Below, piece after piece: positions 1 to 9,701 of a stretch of 64,000 bases of DNA. The notes under the pieces were generated by a model that saw nothing but the letters and a program-made list of their open reading frames with translations, had not been told where the DNA came from and did no database searches. This DNA comes from Brachynemurus nebulosus (lineage: Eukaryota; Arthropoda; Insecta; Neuroptera; Myrmeleontidae). Positions within the stretch are counted from its first letter, which is position 1, and every line of letters begins with the position of its first letter. The stretch covers positions 425,001 to 489,000 of the forward strand of contig JAPWDM010000045.1 in the NCBI GenBank assembly GCA_035578155.1, written 5' to 3'. Made by a program: the position numbers and the translations under genes.

Positions 1-34
1 AGTTTCCACCGTTTAAACGGTCATTCTCAAAAAC
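1..34 (-). ncRNA. Hammerhead-ribozyme-like motif, left pLTR (cut by window edge)
   Basis: On the minus strand the series is GTTT (stem I strand, 34-31), TTGAGAA (30-24, at the place of core CUGANGA), one unpaired T, a stem II of ACCG/CGGT around TTTAAA, then GAAAC. The second stem I strand would lie left of position 1. Compared with the right-hand copy at 2417-2458, core positions 3 and 8 are T and A instead of C and G, and one stem II pair is C-G instead of G-C. Penelope pLTRs are known to carry hammerheads with a very short stem III. Confidence 0.6.
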
Positions 35-551
35 AACGGACCCAAATCGTCAGTCAAAAATCATAACATTTTAGAGAAAATTCAAAAATTGTCACAAATG
101 AATTTGTAGGGGGTTTAAAAATATCAGAATCAAAGTATAACAACATAGTTACGAGAACTGTGTGGTAAGAGGAAATGTTAAATAAAATTAAAATTAAATT
201 AAATTAAAAACTTTAAAATTTTTAGGAGGTTTGAAAACAAGGAATATTAAAAAACGACGCCCAAACGTCAGACAGAAAATTTCGCAAAACACTAAAAGTG
301 ACGAATTTTCAGAATACATTTTAAATAGAAATGAGAAAAACCGTTAACTAATAAAAGAAACGTTAAATTTAGAAAGAACCACTGACAAAATCACCGCTTG
401 AGTATCCAATATAACAAAGTAACACAAAAAATTGTAATAAAATCAGCATTATTGAAAGTTAGTAAAACAGTATGCAATTACGAAAACAATATAATTAAAT
501 AAGCAGTAGACTACTGAAATGATGAACCTCGACTAAAACTAGTGATGAAAC

Positions 552-1926
552 TCAAAACCAATTAAGCATGAGTTGAACAATACACAGTGACGTATTGAAA
601 TCGTATAGTTGTGATGATTCGTTTAAGATAGGGTTGTTCAAAATGACGTCTTGTGCTATTCTAAGACATTCCAGATGATTCATTAGGTTACCTTTTGAAC
701 AAATGGGGAGAGTCTCAAAGTTAGATTCAAGATTGAAATCGTGATCTGAATCAATAATATGCTGGGCTATGGCAGAATGATTCCTAGTGTTAGCTGATTT
801 TTTTGCTGAAAGATGTTTATTGAACCTGGTTATAAATTTTCTACCTGTCTGACCAACATACGAAACTCCACATGCGCAGACGTATTTATAAATGCCGGAT
901 TTGTGAAATTTAGGAATAGGATCCTTTGATTTAATAAACAAAGATGACAAAGTATTGGCTGAAGAAAAACTCAATTTCACGTTGTGACCACGGAAAATTT
1001 TATTAAACAAACTAACTTGTTCACTGTTAAAAGGAATTGAAACATAATGGTTTGAGCTAATATGGTTAGTGGAAGAAAGGTTAGGAAAAATAATTGACTC
1101 AAATTTTCGGTTCAAACATTTAATATAGATATTATATAGAAATTCTAAAGCATAGCCGTTCCGACAACCAATGTGAATGATGATCGATAGTTCTCTACAG
1201 AAATTGGGCTTATTCAGGGGATAAGTAAAAAGTCTATGAAACGCATGATTGAAAAACGCCATTTTATGTTGCTGTGGATGAGAGGAAGTTGCGTGGATAC
1301 AATGATCGGTGTGAGAAGGTTTCCTATAAACAGAACACCGCAAAAGGTTGGAATAAGGATCTTTATATATGGTAAGATCTAGGAAGTTTATTTTCAGATT
1401 CAAATTCTATTGTAAAATTTATTCTAGAATGGAGGATGTTAATAAACTCAAGGAACTCGAGGGCCTCCTGGTGGGAACCAGACCAAACCATAAAGATATC
1501 GTCGACGTAACGTTTCCAACATAAAATTTTATGAAGGAATTTAAAATTCGAATTGAAAATGATATGCTCCAGATGATCCATGAAAAAATTAACCGTGAAC
1601 GGTGAAATAGCCATTCTCATCCCCAATCCATTCAATTGTGTGTAGATGTTATCATTGAAACTTAAATAATTATGGTCCAAGAGGAGACCCAAACAACTGA
1701 AAAGTGACTCAATATTAACGGATTCCGGAAGACAATGTGAGTTAACCATGATAAAATTCTGGAACAGTATTTTAAGTTCATCCAACGGAACAGAGGTACA
1801 CAAATCGGAGACATCTAAAGATAGTAAAATGCAGTTATCCGGAATTTTAAGTTGAGTTAAAAAAGATGTAAGTTCCAATGAGTTATTTAAAGCAAATTCA
1901 CATTTGAAATCCGTAAATCGAATCAT
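552..1926 (-). pseudogene. Penelope-like RT + GIY-YIG endonuclease, frameshifted
   Basis: Two overlapping minus-strand frames make one broken gene. The upstream frame (1926 to 1363, 187 codons) starts inside the RT. It shows motif A as LSLDVSD (Asp38), a motif-B-like GLGMRMAISPFT near 101-112 and motif C as YVDD (140-143), so the catalytic aspartates survive. After FESEN the reading shifts, and the downstream frame (1403 to 552) resumes with KINFLDLTIYKDP, the RT thumb region. It ends in a GIY-YIG nuclease with GIY at 170-172, CACG at 176-179 and YVG at 182-184, followed by GRKFITRFNKH. In intact Penelope elements these domains are one polypeptide. The frameshift lies near 1375-1400 and the RT amino terminus is absent. 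The first methionine is an internal residue, not a true start. Confidence 0.9.
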
Positions 1927-1937
1927 TTTCAGAAACC

Positions 1938-2590
1938 GTCTGCTGCTTATTTAATTATATTGTTTTCGTAATTGCATACTGTTTTACAAATTTTCAATAA
2001 TGCTGGTTTTATTACAATTTTTTGTGTTACTTTGTCATATTCGATACTCAAGCGGTGACTTTCTCAGTAGCTTTTTCTAAATTTAACGTTTCTTTTATTA
2101 GTTAACGGATTTTTCATTTTTATTTAAAATGTTTTCTGAAAATTTGTCACTTTTAGTTTTTTGCAAAATTTTCTTTGTCTGACGTTTGGGTGTGGCTTTT
2201 TAATATTCTTTGTTTTCAAACCTCCTAAAAATTTTGAAGTTTTTAATTTAATTTAATTTTAATTTTATTTAACATTTCCTCTTACTACATAGTTCTCGTA
2301 ACTATGTTGTTATACTTTAATTCTGATGTTTTTAAACCCCCTACAAATTCATTTGTGACAATTTTTAAATTATTGTCTAAAATGTTATGAATTTTGACTG
2401 ACGATTTGGGTTCGTTGTTTCTGAGGATGACGGTTTAAACCGTGGAAACTAGTTAAACTTGACTTTTATTTTATTTTCCTTTTTTGTTTTTGAATTAATC
2501 ATGTGGTGTTTTTTTATCACAACTTGTAATTTGTGGGTTTGTCGTCAATTTTAAACTTTTTCCCTTATATTTGTATATATTATAGTTTTG
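1938..2590 (+). repeat. Penelope pLTR copy, plus orientation
   Basis: 1938-2450 is the reverse complement of 1-511 with scattered substitutions. The hammerhead-like motif lies at its right end. The following ~130 bp, including an atgtggtg...ttatcac hairpin-like stretch and a gcttgtcgtc-type tract, is matched by the pLTR fragment near 54620-54780. Confidence 0.75.
2417..2458 (+). ncRNA. Hammerhead-ribozyme-like motif, right pLTR
   Basis: Stem I pairs GTTT (2417-2420) with AAAC (2455-2458). The core is CTGAGGA (2421-2427) and GAAA (2445-2448), both matching the hammerhead consensus. Stem II is ACGG/CCGT around TTTAAA. Stem III would be the two pairs AC/GT with a two-base loop. The predicted cleavage site follows T2454. 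One extra base lies between the core and stem II, and one stem II position is a G-G mismatch, so activity is uncertain. Very short stem III hammerheads that act as dimers are described for Penelope-like elements. Confidence 0.7.
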
Positions 2591-2801
2591 GAGATGTCGT
2601 GAAAGGGGGTGACTGTGTAGAATAGTCGTACTACTTGGGTAGTTTAAGAAGCTTTTCTTCATGGAAAATAGTTTAAGACATTTAGAATAACGTAGAAATG
2701 AAATTTTCGATTTCAAAATTCAGTTTGAGCAACATTGGAGAGGGGGTGAGTCACCCTCTTAAATTACATATTAGTTAACATACACTCATTTTTAATATTA
2801 A

Positions 2802-3036
2802 CACACTGACAGTGGGTAATAATGTCACAATAAGTGGTTCTGAAGTTGGACTATCGTATGTAAGGTTTTTATTAGGTTTCCATTCATTTTCAAAATATCG
2901 TTATTTTCGGTATCGATAACTTTCGATAACGAAAACTATAACATCCATTAGAAAACAAACCTTATGAAAACCTTACATACGACAGTCCAACTTCAGAACC
3001 ACTTATTGTGACATTATTTTACCCACTGTCAGTGTG
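2802..3036. mobile_element. MITE with ~70-bp TIRs and TTAA target site
   Basis: The arms 2802-2870 and 2968-3036 are near-perfect inverted repeats beginning CACACTGACAGTGGG. TTAA flanks both sides (2798-2801 and 3037-3040), the duplication expected of piggyBac-type insertion. The ~100-bp centre has no coding capacity. The piggyBac assignment rests only on the TTAA site. Confidence 0.75.
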
Positions 3037-3055
3037 TTAATAGCAAAAATTAGTG

Positions 3056-3246
3056 TATACAGGGTGTAAAGCAAACAAGTTTCATCCTTTTGAGAGATGG
3101 TTTATCTCGGTGTAAAATTGCCGAAGACATAAAAATTTTTTCGGAATTCGCTATCTGAGAAAATCGCATCCCAGCCAGCTCATCGTTTAATATGAATTTC
3201 TCTGAATACGCCTCTGACCAAACTAAAATTATTCGCACCCTGTATA
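3056..3246. mobile_element. Short TIR element, TATACAGGGTG ends
   Basis: The element opens with TATACAGGGTG (3056-3066) and closes with CACCCTGTATA (3236-3246), an 11-bp perfect TIR, 191 bp in all. The same terminal motif bounds the element at 44210-44679. No transposase is encoded, so the superfamily is not established. Confidence 0.6.
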
Positions 3247-3918
3247 ATAAAAATTTTTTAAAAATAAAAATAATTTTTTTTTTATTTTACGACAATATGT
3301 AAACATCTGCCGACTTTTGAATTGATAGGTATTGTATAGTAAAAAAAAAACCGAACACTGTTTTTCATAAATTTTGTTTAAAATATGTTTGAAATATTTT
3401 TGTATGTTTTTATTTCACAGGACTTTATGAATATTGCAAGAACCGTAACTCTGGTATTGTTGCATTTCTTTAATTACAAATATTTAGTTGCATTACTTTA
3501 ATTACAAGTATTAATTTAATTAAAAATTACATTAAAAATTACACTTGAATTTTTAAACAAACCAAAATAAAAATTTTCCTTTAACTGTCATAAAACATTG
3601 TTGTTAATATTGTTGGTACACAACACAGATTAAAAAGTGAATTTTTATTCATAAGTGAGTAACTTTAGCGGAAAACTGTAACAGAGAATTCCAAACTTCG
3701 GCATTAATTATCATTATTGTAAAATTATTTTACCAAATTTGTTCTATTATACCAACAAGCTGAAACAAAACACATTTAAATAATAATTTATGTACCTACG
3801 ACACACATCAAAATAAGAGTACCAATAATAAAACTTAATAAAATATTAAAATACATTTAATAAGAGATACTATAAACATACATAATAGTCCGTCTATTGT
3901 GTAAGCAAATATACAGTA
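3247..3918. other. AT-rich non-coding sequence
   Basis: No feature recognised. Low-complexity A/T tracts and no coding sequence longer than expected by chance. Confidence 0.6.
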
Positions 3919-4579
3919 AGGTAAATGTCCCAAATTCCGACACTTTAAGGAAAACCAAACATATTTTCCTAAAATAATTTAAAATTGGTTGGAAAGGCTC
4001 AAAGTCTTTTGTCAACAACCAGACCAAAATTTTTACTTTAGATAAATTATCACTTAAGAAAAATAGAAAAATAAAATACAAAAAATAAGAATTTTTGTAC
4101 TACTGCAATGGCACATAATTTCGACATCTACCATAAGAACTTAGCTCTAAATTCAATACCTTTGTGAACTTATTTTCGTATTTTTAAATTCAACAGTGTC
4201 CATAATTTTGACTATAAACGCTTTAGCTCAAATAAAAAAGAAAAAAAAATTGATAAAGATGCATTTAAGTATAATTTATTGAAAAATTGCTTTATTTATT
4301 ACACGTACATATTAGTTAATAATGTACTTTTCCAATTTCTGCTAATATGAAAATCAATACTGTTTTGTTGTATATTTCGCAAAATAACTAATTGATCATT
4401 AATTTTAGTACAATATTTGTTAAAAATAAATCGAAATATACAAAAGGTAGTATTGCCTAATGTTCATAGATATCTCTGATATACAAAACAAACGTTTTAA
4501 AAGCAGAATTTTTTTAAATTCTTTAAAATAATATAAACGTTTGATTTTAGGACACTGTCTGATTTTGGGTCATTTACCT
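3919..4579. mobile_element. TIR element with TA target duplication, AGGTAAATG ends
   Basis: The left end AGGTAAATGTCCCAAATT (3919 onward) is matched in inverted orientation by AGGTAAATGACCCAAAAT reading in from 4579, so the imperfect TIR is roughly 25-35 bp. TA flanks both sides (3917-3918 and 4580-4581), as in Tc1/mariner-type insertion. The 661-bp body has no recognisable transposase. Confidence 0.6.
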
Positions 4580-4889
4580 TATCTATTGATTCATTCAAAT
4601 TGACAAATATTCGTTTTCAGTTCCCAGTGTGTCAAAATCCTCAAAACATTTTTTTTTTAAATAAACAATGACAGACATATGTACTTGGGGACTCACAGAC
4701 AATCATGATATCATCAACTATCGATAATCAAGGAGTTGGCCAAGTGCGTATTTAACACACATTAAGCCGAGTTCCTGAGTTATTTGCGTTTTTGTATTTT
4801 TGGAGATAAAATACATCGCATAGCATTTTTGACAAAATTTTGTTCAAATATTGTTAAAAGGTCTGAAAAAAATTAAAGTGAAGTAAAAT

Positions 4890-5159
4890 TGTCGCCTAAT
4901 GTCTTAATGTCCCAAGAAAGGCCTAAAATAGAAATACTTCTAAAATTATTTAACATGGGTATCTACATGACGGTGCGGAAATTAGCCATGCTTTTGAAAT
5001 ATGAATATGGTTACTTTAAGGTCGTTTGACAAGCGGGGCCAGGCAAAATAATTAATTAAATATGTACAGAATTTCCAAATATCTAATTTAAAATTTACCC
5101 AATAATTTGACTCTAAATTCAAATAATTTTATGCGAGTGAAACCGCGGGTCGCAGCTAG
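4890..5159 (+). mobile_element. Helitron 3' part ending in CTAG
   Basis: The sequence ends GCGAGTGAAACCGCGGGTCG then CAGCTAG (CTAG at 5156-5159), followed by T. That matches a Helitron 3' end inserted before T. The same tail, in variants, ends copies at 19142 (minus), 32433 and near 40305 (minus). No 5' TC terminus was found, so the left limit is approximate. 4580-4889 is AT-rich and unassigned. Confidence 0.5.
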
Positions 5160-5604
5160 TGATAAATATTACTTCTAACTTTTGTTTGGGTTTCGGCGAT
5201 GTCATATAGTACGTTTTGAAGACTAATTTAAAAAAAAAGCTATTTTTTGGCACTTAGTGCCTTTGGTACTTCCACACTTCAATTATTTACTGCATCGTAG
5301 CATTTTTATCAATTAATCACTTAACATTTTGAATCAAAAAACAATTCTATTAGCATCTAAAGGAGACTTTAATAAATTGCACAAGCTGACTGCATAATAC
5401 TATTGAGCGTGTAGGGATTGCTTATACTTAAAGGTGCTGTAAAGAACCATAGTTATTAGATATACAAAAGAACGACCTTATATACATACACACATATACG
5501 CATATTGTGTATATGTATACATTATTGGTAACAGTTTTAAAACTACATATGTAAGTGTGTATCTGTCCTTTTGTTCACACTGAGGCTGTGCTCGGATTGT
5601 CAAA
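5160..5604. other. AT-rich non-coding sequence
   Basis: No gene seen. It includes tatac/catac low-complexity sequence around 5480-5560. Confidence 0.6.
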
Positions 5605-6310
5605 TCTATACATATAAGAAAATTGTAACGAGACCATTTCTGTACATGGAATATTTTTTGAAAATTGTACTGATACTCTAAATAATTATCGATGTAGATA
5701 CCAAAACAGCGATTTTTAGAATTTTTGTCTGTCTGTCTGTCTGTTCACGCATCACGCAAAAACAATTGGGCGGATTTTAATGAAATTTGGTGTGATGATA
5801 ACTTATTACCTGGGTCAACATCTAAAATACATTTTACTCCGGGAAAAGTTCTCATTCCCACGGGAAAATGGAAAAACCATTTTGAGCATGTGCACACATT
5901 AGGCAAAAACTATTGAACAGATTTTAATAAAATTTGGTGTGGTGATAACTTATTACCTAGGGCAACATTTAAAATACTTTTTACTCTGGGAAAATGCCTT
6001 ATTCCCACGGGAAATTAGAAAAACCATTTTGTGCATGTTCACGTATTACGCAAAACTATTGGACGGATTTTGATGAAATTTGGTGTGGTGATAACCTATT
6101 ACTTGGGTCAACATTTAAGATACTTTTTACTCCGGGGAAATTCCTCATTCCCACGGGAAAATAGAAAAACCATTTTGAGAATGTGCCTGCATTACACAAA
6201 AATTATTATTCTTTGCAAGTTCTGTATAATTATTACACTTACATACTTCTCATTGAGTTTTTTTTTTGAGTCACAATGCTTTTCGTGAACGACGTCGCGG
6301 GTACGGCTAG
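5605..6310 (+). mobile_element. Non-autonomous Helitron, both ends visible
   Basis: The 5' end is TCTATACATATAAGAAAATT, preceded by A. The 3' end is GGGTACGGCTAG (CTAG at 6307-6310), followed by T. A|T insertion, a 5' TC and a 3' CTRR are Helitron hallmarks. The interior holds (TCTG)n at 5728-5745 and three diverged ~150-bp repeats with the phrase ATGAAATTTGGTGTG and TTCCCACGGGAAA (about 5775, 5925 and 6072). There is no Rep/helicase coding sequence, and open stretches here are chance frames through the repeats. Confidence 0.75.
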
Positions 6311-6467
6311 TAAATAAAAAAATTAAAAATTAGAAATCTCTTTTTTAAAAAGTATCGTCTATTCTTCATTTACGGATATTGTATAGGGTCTTAAGTTTCT
6401 GAAAAAAGCAATTCGAGATCTAGGTTAATAATGTGTTCAAATTTCCCAGACAAAATATCGTTTTTTA

Positions 6468-7170
<703 letters not shown>

Positions 7171-7319
7171 TTAGTCGAATTTTCTCCGAAAAATTAGACT
7201 TATACAGTCTATACGATAAGAGCTGCGAGAGGCGAGACCAGGGGCGCTATCCGTTTTCGGACCCGTAGAACACGATTATGTAAAAAAAAAAGATGTCTGA
7301 TATATATATATATATATAT
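7171..7319 (-). mobile_element. CTAA-ended repeat, copy 2, split by a hAT-type insertion
   Basis: The same terminal block as at 6468 (TTAG at 7171-7174, then the GTCTATACGATAAGA block) runs into (TA)n at 7301-7319. The TA tract resumes at 8504-8540 right of the inserted element. Sequence from 8541 to 8760, including CTATGGAAGTTAAGAGATG, is the inverted counterpart of 6560-6770. Confidence 0.5.
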
Positions 7320-8499
7320 TAGAGATGTGCTCGTGAGTACATTTTTACTCACGATCACGCATAGTCACGAATTAGCTTTTGTACTCACGCCCGATCACGA
7401 ACGAGAAAATTTATTTCTTTTCACACTCACGCACGATCACGAACAAAAAAATTTTATGCTTCACACTCACGCACGATCACGAACAAAAAAATTTTATGCT
7501 TTCACACTCACGCACGCTTACGAATTAAACATAAATATCTTTGAAACTAATCGTTGGAATTTTGAATAAAAATCACTATCGCTTTAACAATCAGTTAAAA
7601 TTATGTCCTTGGGATAAAATCAGAATACGGTTAATAGGGCTAACATTATTACTGAGATTAATACTGATGCAAATTATATACTATTTAATTTTTTCTGGAA
7701 AGTGAGAAAATTTTCAAAATTTTTCATCTAATGATTTATTGTTTAATTTTTGTTCTTATTGTATTTGTATATAAACATGACATTTCGCACAACCAAACCA
7801 AATAGCTATTTTTTTAACAAAATTGTGACAAAATATTTTTTAGTACCTATAAATACATACATAGAAAATAATTTTTTTTTAAAATAATGATAATAATAAA
7901 ACAACTTAAAATATTGAAAAAGATAATATTCCTTTAAGTAACCCCTCTTTATATGATGTCTTCATGACCATATTGTTCAAAACTGACCTTGTTATTTACA
8001 ATTATACTCATTGACTGAGACCGTATATTCACACATCGTGAGAGATGCAGGCTAATTTTAAGAATTTCTTAAAAATTTAAGAAATTATTTAAAAACGAAA
8101 GAATCAGAACAACATCATAAACACTGTTGGATATTTCTAATTTGTAAATTATTTTGTATACACTCCAAGTATCTCGGTAAAGAACTGGAATTTGTTAGTA
8201 AGGGTTATTGGATTTCTACCTACTTGTGCTTGTAAAAACCAATATATAAAAAAAAGATTTTTTTGTAGTTAAAATATCAAATTGGTTTAGTTAATATTCC
8301 CTAAAATTGAAAATAATAAATTATTTAAAAATTTTTTATTCATGGTTTTTAACTTTTCGTGACTCACGAATTATTCACGACAAGAAATTAAATGTCACGA
8401 TCACGCCCACTCACGCACGATCGTAGAAAATTATTCACGATCACGATGGGTCACGCGTGACCCGGCGGGTCACGCGTGAATTCACGATTTTGACACATC

Positions 8500-8503
<4 letters not shown>
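7320..8503. mobile_element. hAT-type non-autonomous element inserted in (TA)n
   Basis: The termini are TAGAGATGTG at 7320 and its complement CACATCTCTA ending at 8503. The flanking 8 bp are identical, atatatat (7312-7319 and 8504-8511), consistent with an 8-bp hAT duplication, although the TA context makes this weak on its own. Both subterminal regions are packed with CACGATCACG/ACTCACGCACG motifs (7330-7530 and 8358-8490), a common hAT feature. The centre is AT-rich and no transposase is seen. Confidence 0.65.
7405..7530. repeat. Minisatellite of ~42 bp in hAT-type element
   Basis: About three units with the core CACTCACGCACGATCACGAA followed by an A-rich stretch and ATTTTATGCTT. They are subterminal repeats of the element at 7320-8503, not CRISPR. 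Confidence 0.75.
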
Positions 8504-8542
<39 letters not shown>

Positions 8543-8950
8543 CCCGCAACCTTTTAATATGTGTAGGGCCCCCCTATGGAAGTTAAGAGATGAAATTTGG
8601 TAAGTGGGGCTTATTCCGATGCACAACAATACTATCAAAGTGGGGTCAAATTTTGGGCAAATTTTTTTTCGGACCCGACCTTTAAGGGGGTGGTGGGGGG
8701 CGGAAAAGCAATAAAACTTTTCCAAACCGGTTTTAAATAATGTTTCGGTCAATTATCTACAACATATCCAAAATTCAGCTTCCTAGGATGATATGGTGGG
8801 AGTAGAGGGGGGAAAAACGATTTTCGCTGGATCTAACAGGCCCCCAGCCCCCCAGAATTAACGTAGAGGGTTGAAATTTGGTGTGTTGATAAAGTTCGTA
8901 CCTAGGTTGTGCTTTTTGGAGGTTTTAATATTTTACCCCCATCCCCCTCA
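8504..8950. repeat. Continuation of the split repeat plus duplicated block
   Basis: 8504-8540 is (TA)n. 8541-8760 is the inverted counterpart of 6560-6770. 8770-8950 nearly duplicates 6990-7170 (both contain AACGTAGAGGGTT and GTTCGTACCTAGGTTGTGC). Non-coding. Confidence 0.7.
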
Positions 8951-9488
8951 TTTTTAAGCTACAATTTCATGCATTTTCGACGTTTTCGAAGTTTGTACCA
9001 CTCGCACAGGTCACCCGAATAAACCTAGAGGGCTGAAATTTTGTATTCGGATTGAGTTAGTATCAAGGGGATGCCTTTTGGGGGTCTCGACTTTTAACCC
9101 CTACCCCCACCATTTTTATACCCAAAAGAACATGATTTTTCTTGTTTTTTAACAGTTTCGTTCGGGTCAAAATCTCCCCAAATAAACCTAGAGGGCTGAA
9201 ATTTGGTGTACAGGTTAAGCTAATAGCCAGACACTGTTTTTTGGAGGTTTCAACTTTTAACCCTTACCCCCACGATTTTTACGCCAATATTTCCTTAATT
9301 TTTTTGCTTGTTTTCTAACATGTCTAGAGACTCCATGAGGAAACCTAGAGGGCTGAAATTTTGTACGTGTATTCAGTTAGTATCCAGCTAGTACCTTGTA
9401 GGGAGTCCGCATCACTTTTCCCCCCACTTCTCCCATTTTTACATCGGAATTGAATGCTATTGTTAAATGTGTTTTAAAAGCATTATGT
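8951..9488. repeat. Tandem unit 1, segment A (upstream of LINE)
   Basis: It matches 15718-16246 closely from TTAAGCTACAATTTCATGC to TTAAATGTGTTTTAAA. Inside are three diverged ~155-bp repeats marked by AACCTAGAGGGCTGAAATTT. It is the left half of a ~1.07-kb tandem unit interrupted by the LINE at 9489. Confidence 0.85.
9476..9488. repeat. Target-site duplication, left copy
   Basis: AAAAGCATTATGT at 9476-9488 is repeated at 15148-15160 right of the poly(A) (its leading A's merge with the tail). The uninterrupted tandem copy near 16240 reads TTTTAAATGCATTACTTTTA and represents the pre-insertion site. Confidence 0.85.
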
Positions 9489-9517
9489 GGAGATTGGATT
9501 AGGATATTGACTAGTGC

Positions 9518-9524
9518 AGACGTG
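9518..9524 (+). promoter_or_regulatory. Downstream promoter element (DPE) in LINE 5' UTR
   Basis: AGACGTG starts at +30 if the element starts at 9489. It matches the RGWCGTG element found near +28 to +34 in internal promoters of Drosophila non-LTR retrotransposons such as jockey, Doc and I. The exact +1 is uncertain by a base or two and no clear initiator consensus is seen. Confidence 0.55.
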
Positions 9525-9701
9525 TAATTGTTGTGTGAGTGTTTTTAATTATTACACATATCTGTTATATAATTTTTTGAAAACACTAATTAATTTAAAT
9601 AAACAAGTGATATAAAAAAAAACACAGCTCGCTACTGCAAATACAAGCAGTAGTGGGCATTAATTAAAATATTTAATATAATTATTACTGTTCACACCAA
9701 A

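Larger units (their letters stand above)
1..2600 (-). mobile_element. Penelope-like element, 5'-truncated, with inverted pLTR copies
   Basis: A minus-strand gene for a Penelope-type reverse transcriptase and GIY-YIG endonuclease (552-1926) lies between two arms, 1-511 and 1938-2450, that are reverse complements of each other with scattered mismatches. Inverted pLTR copies around a 5'-truncated body are a known Penelope architecture. The N-terminal part of the RT is missing: the inverted arm joins about 12 bp upstream of the remaining RT frame. Sequence past the right arm (about 2459-2590) recurs at 54620-54780, so the pLTR continues beyond the arm. The left side is cut by the window edge. The gene is frameshifted, so this copy is dead as a protein source. 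Confidence 0.9.

Noticed and set aside
5725..6288. Frames with ILMKFGVVITYYLGQH-type peptides
   Set aside because: They are translations of the internal repeats of the non-autonomous Helitron and recur in several frames.
7327..7569. 80-residue frame rich in His and Thr
   Set aside because: It only translates the CACGATCACG minisatellite of the hAT-type element.
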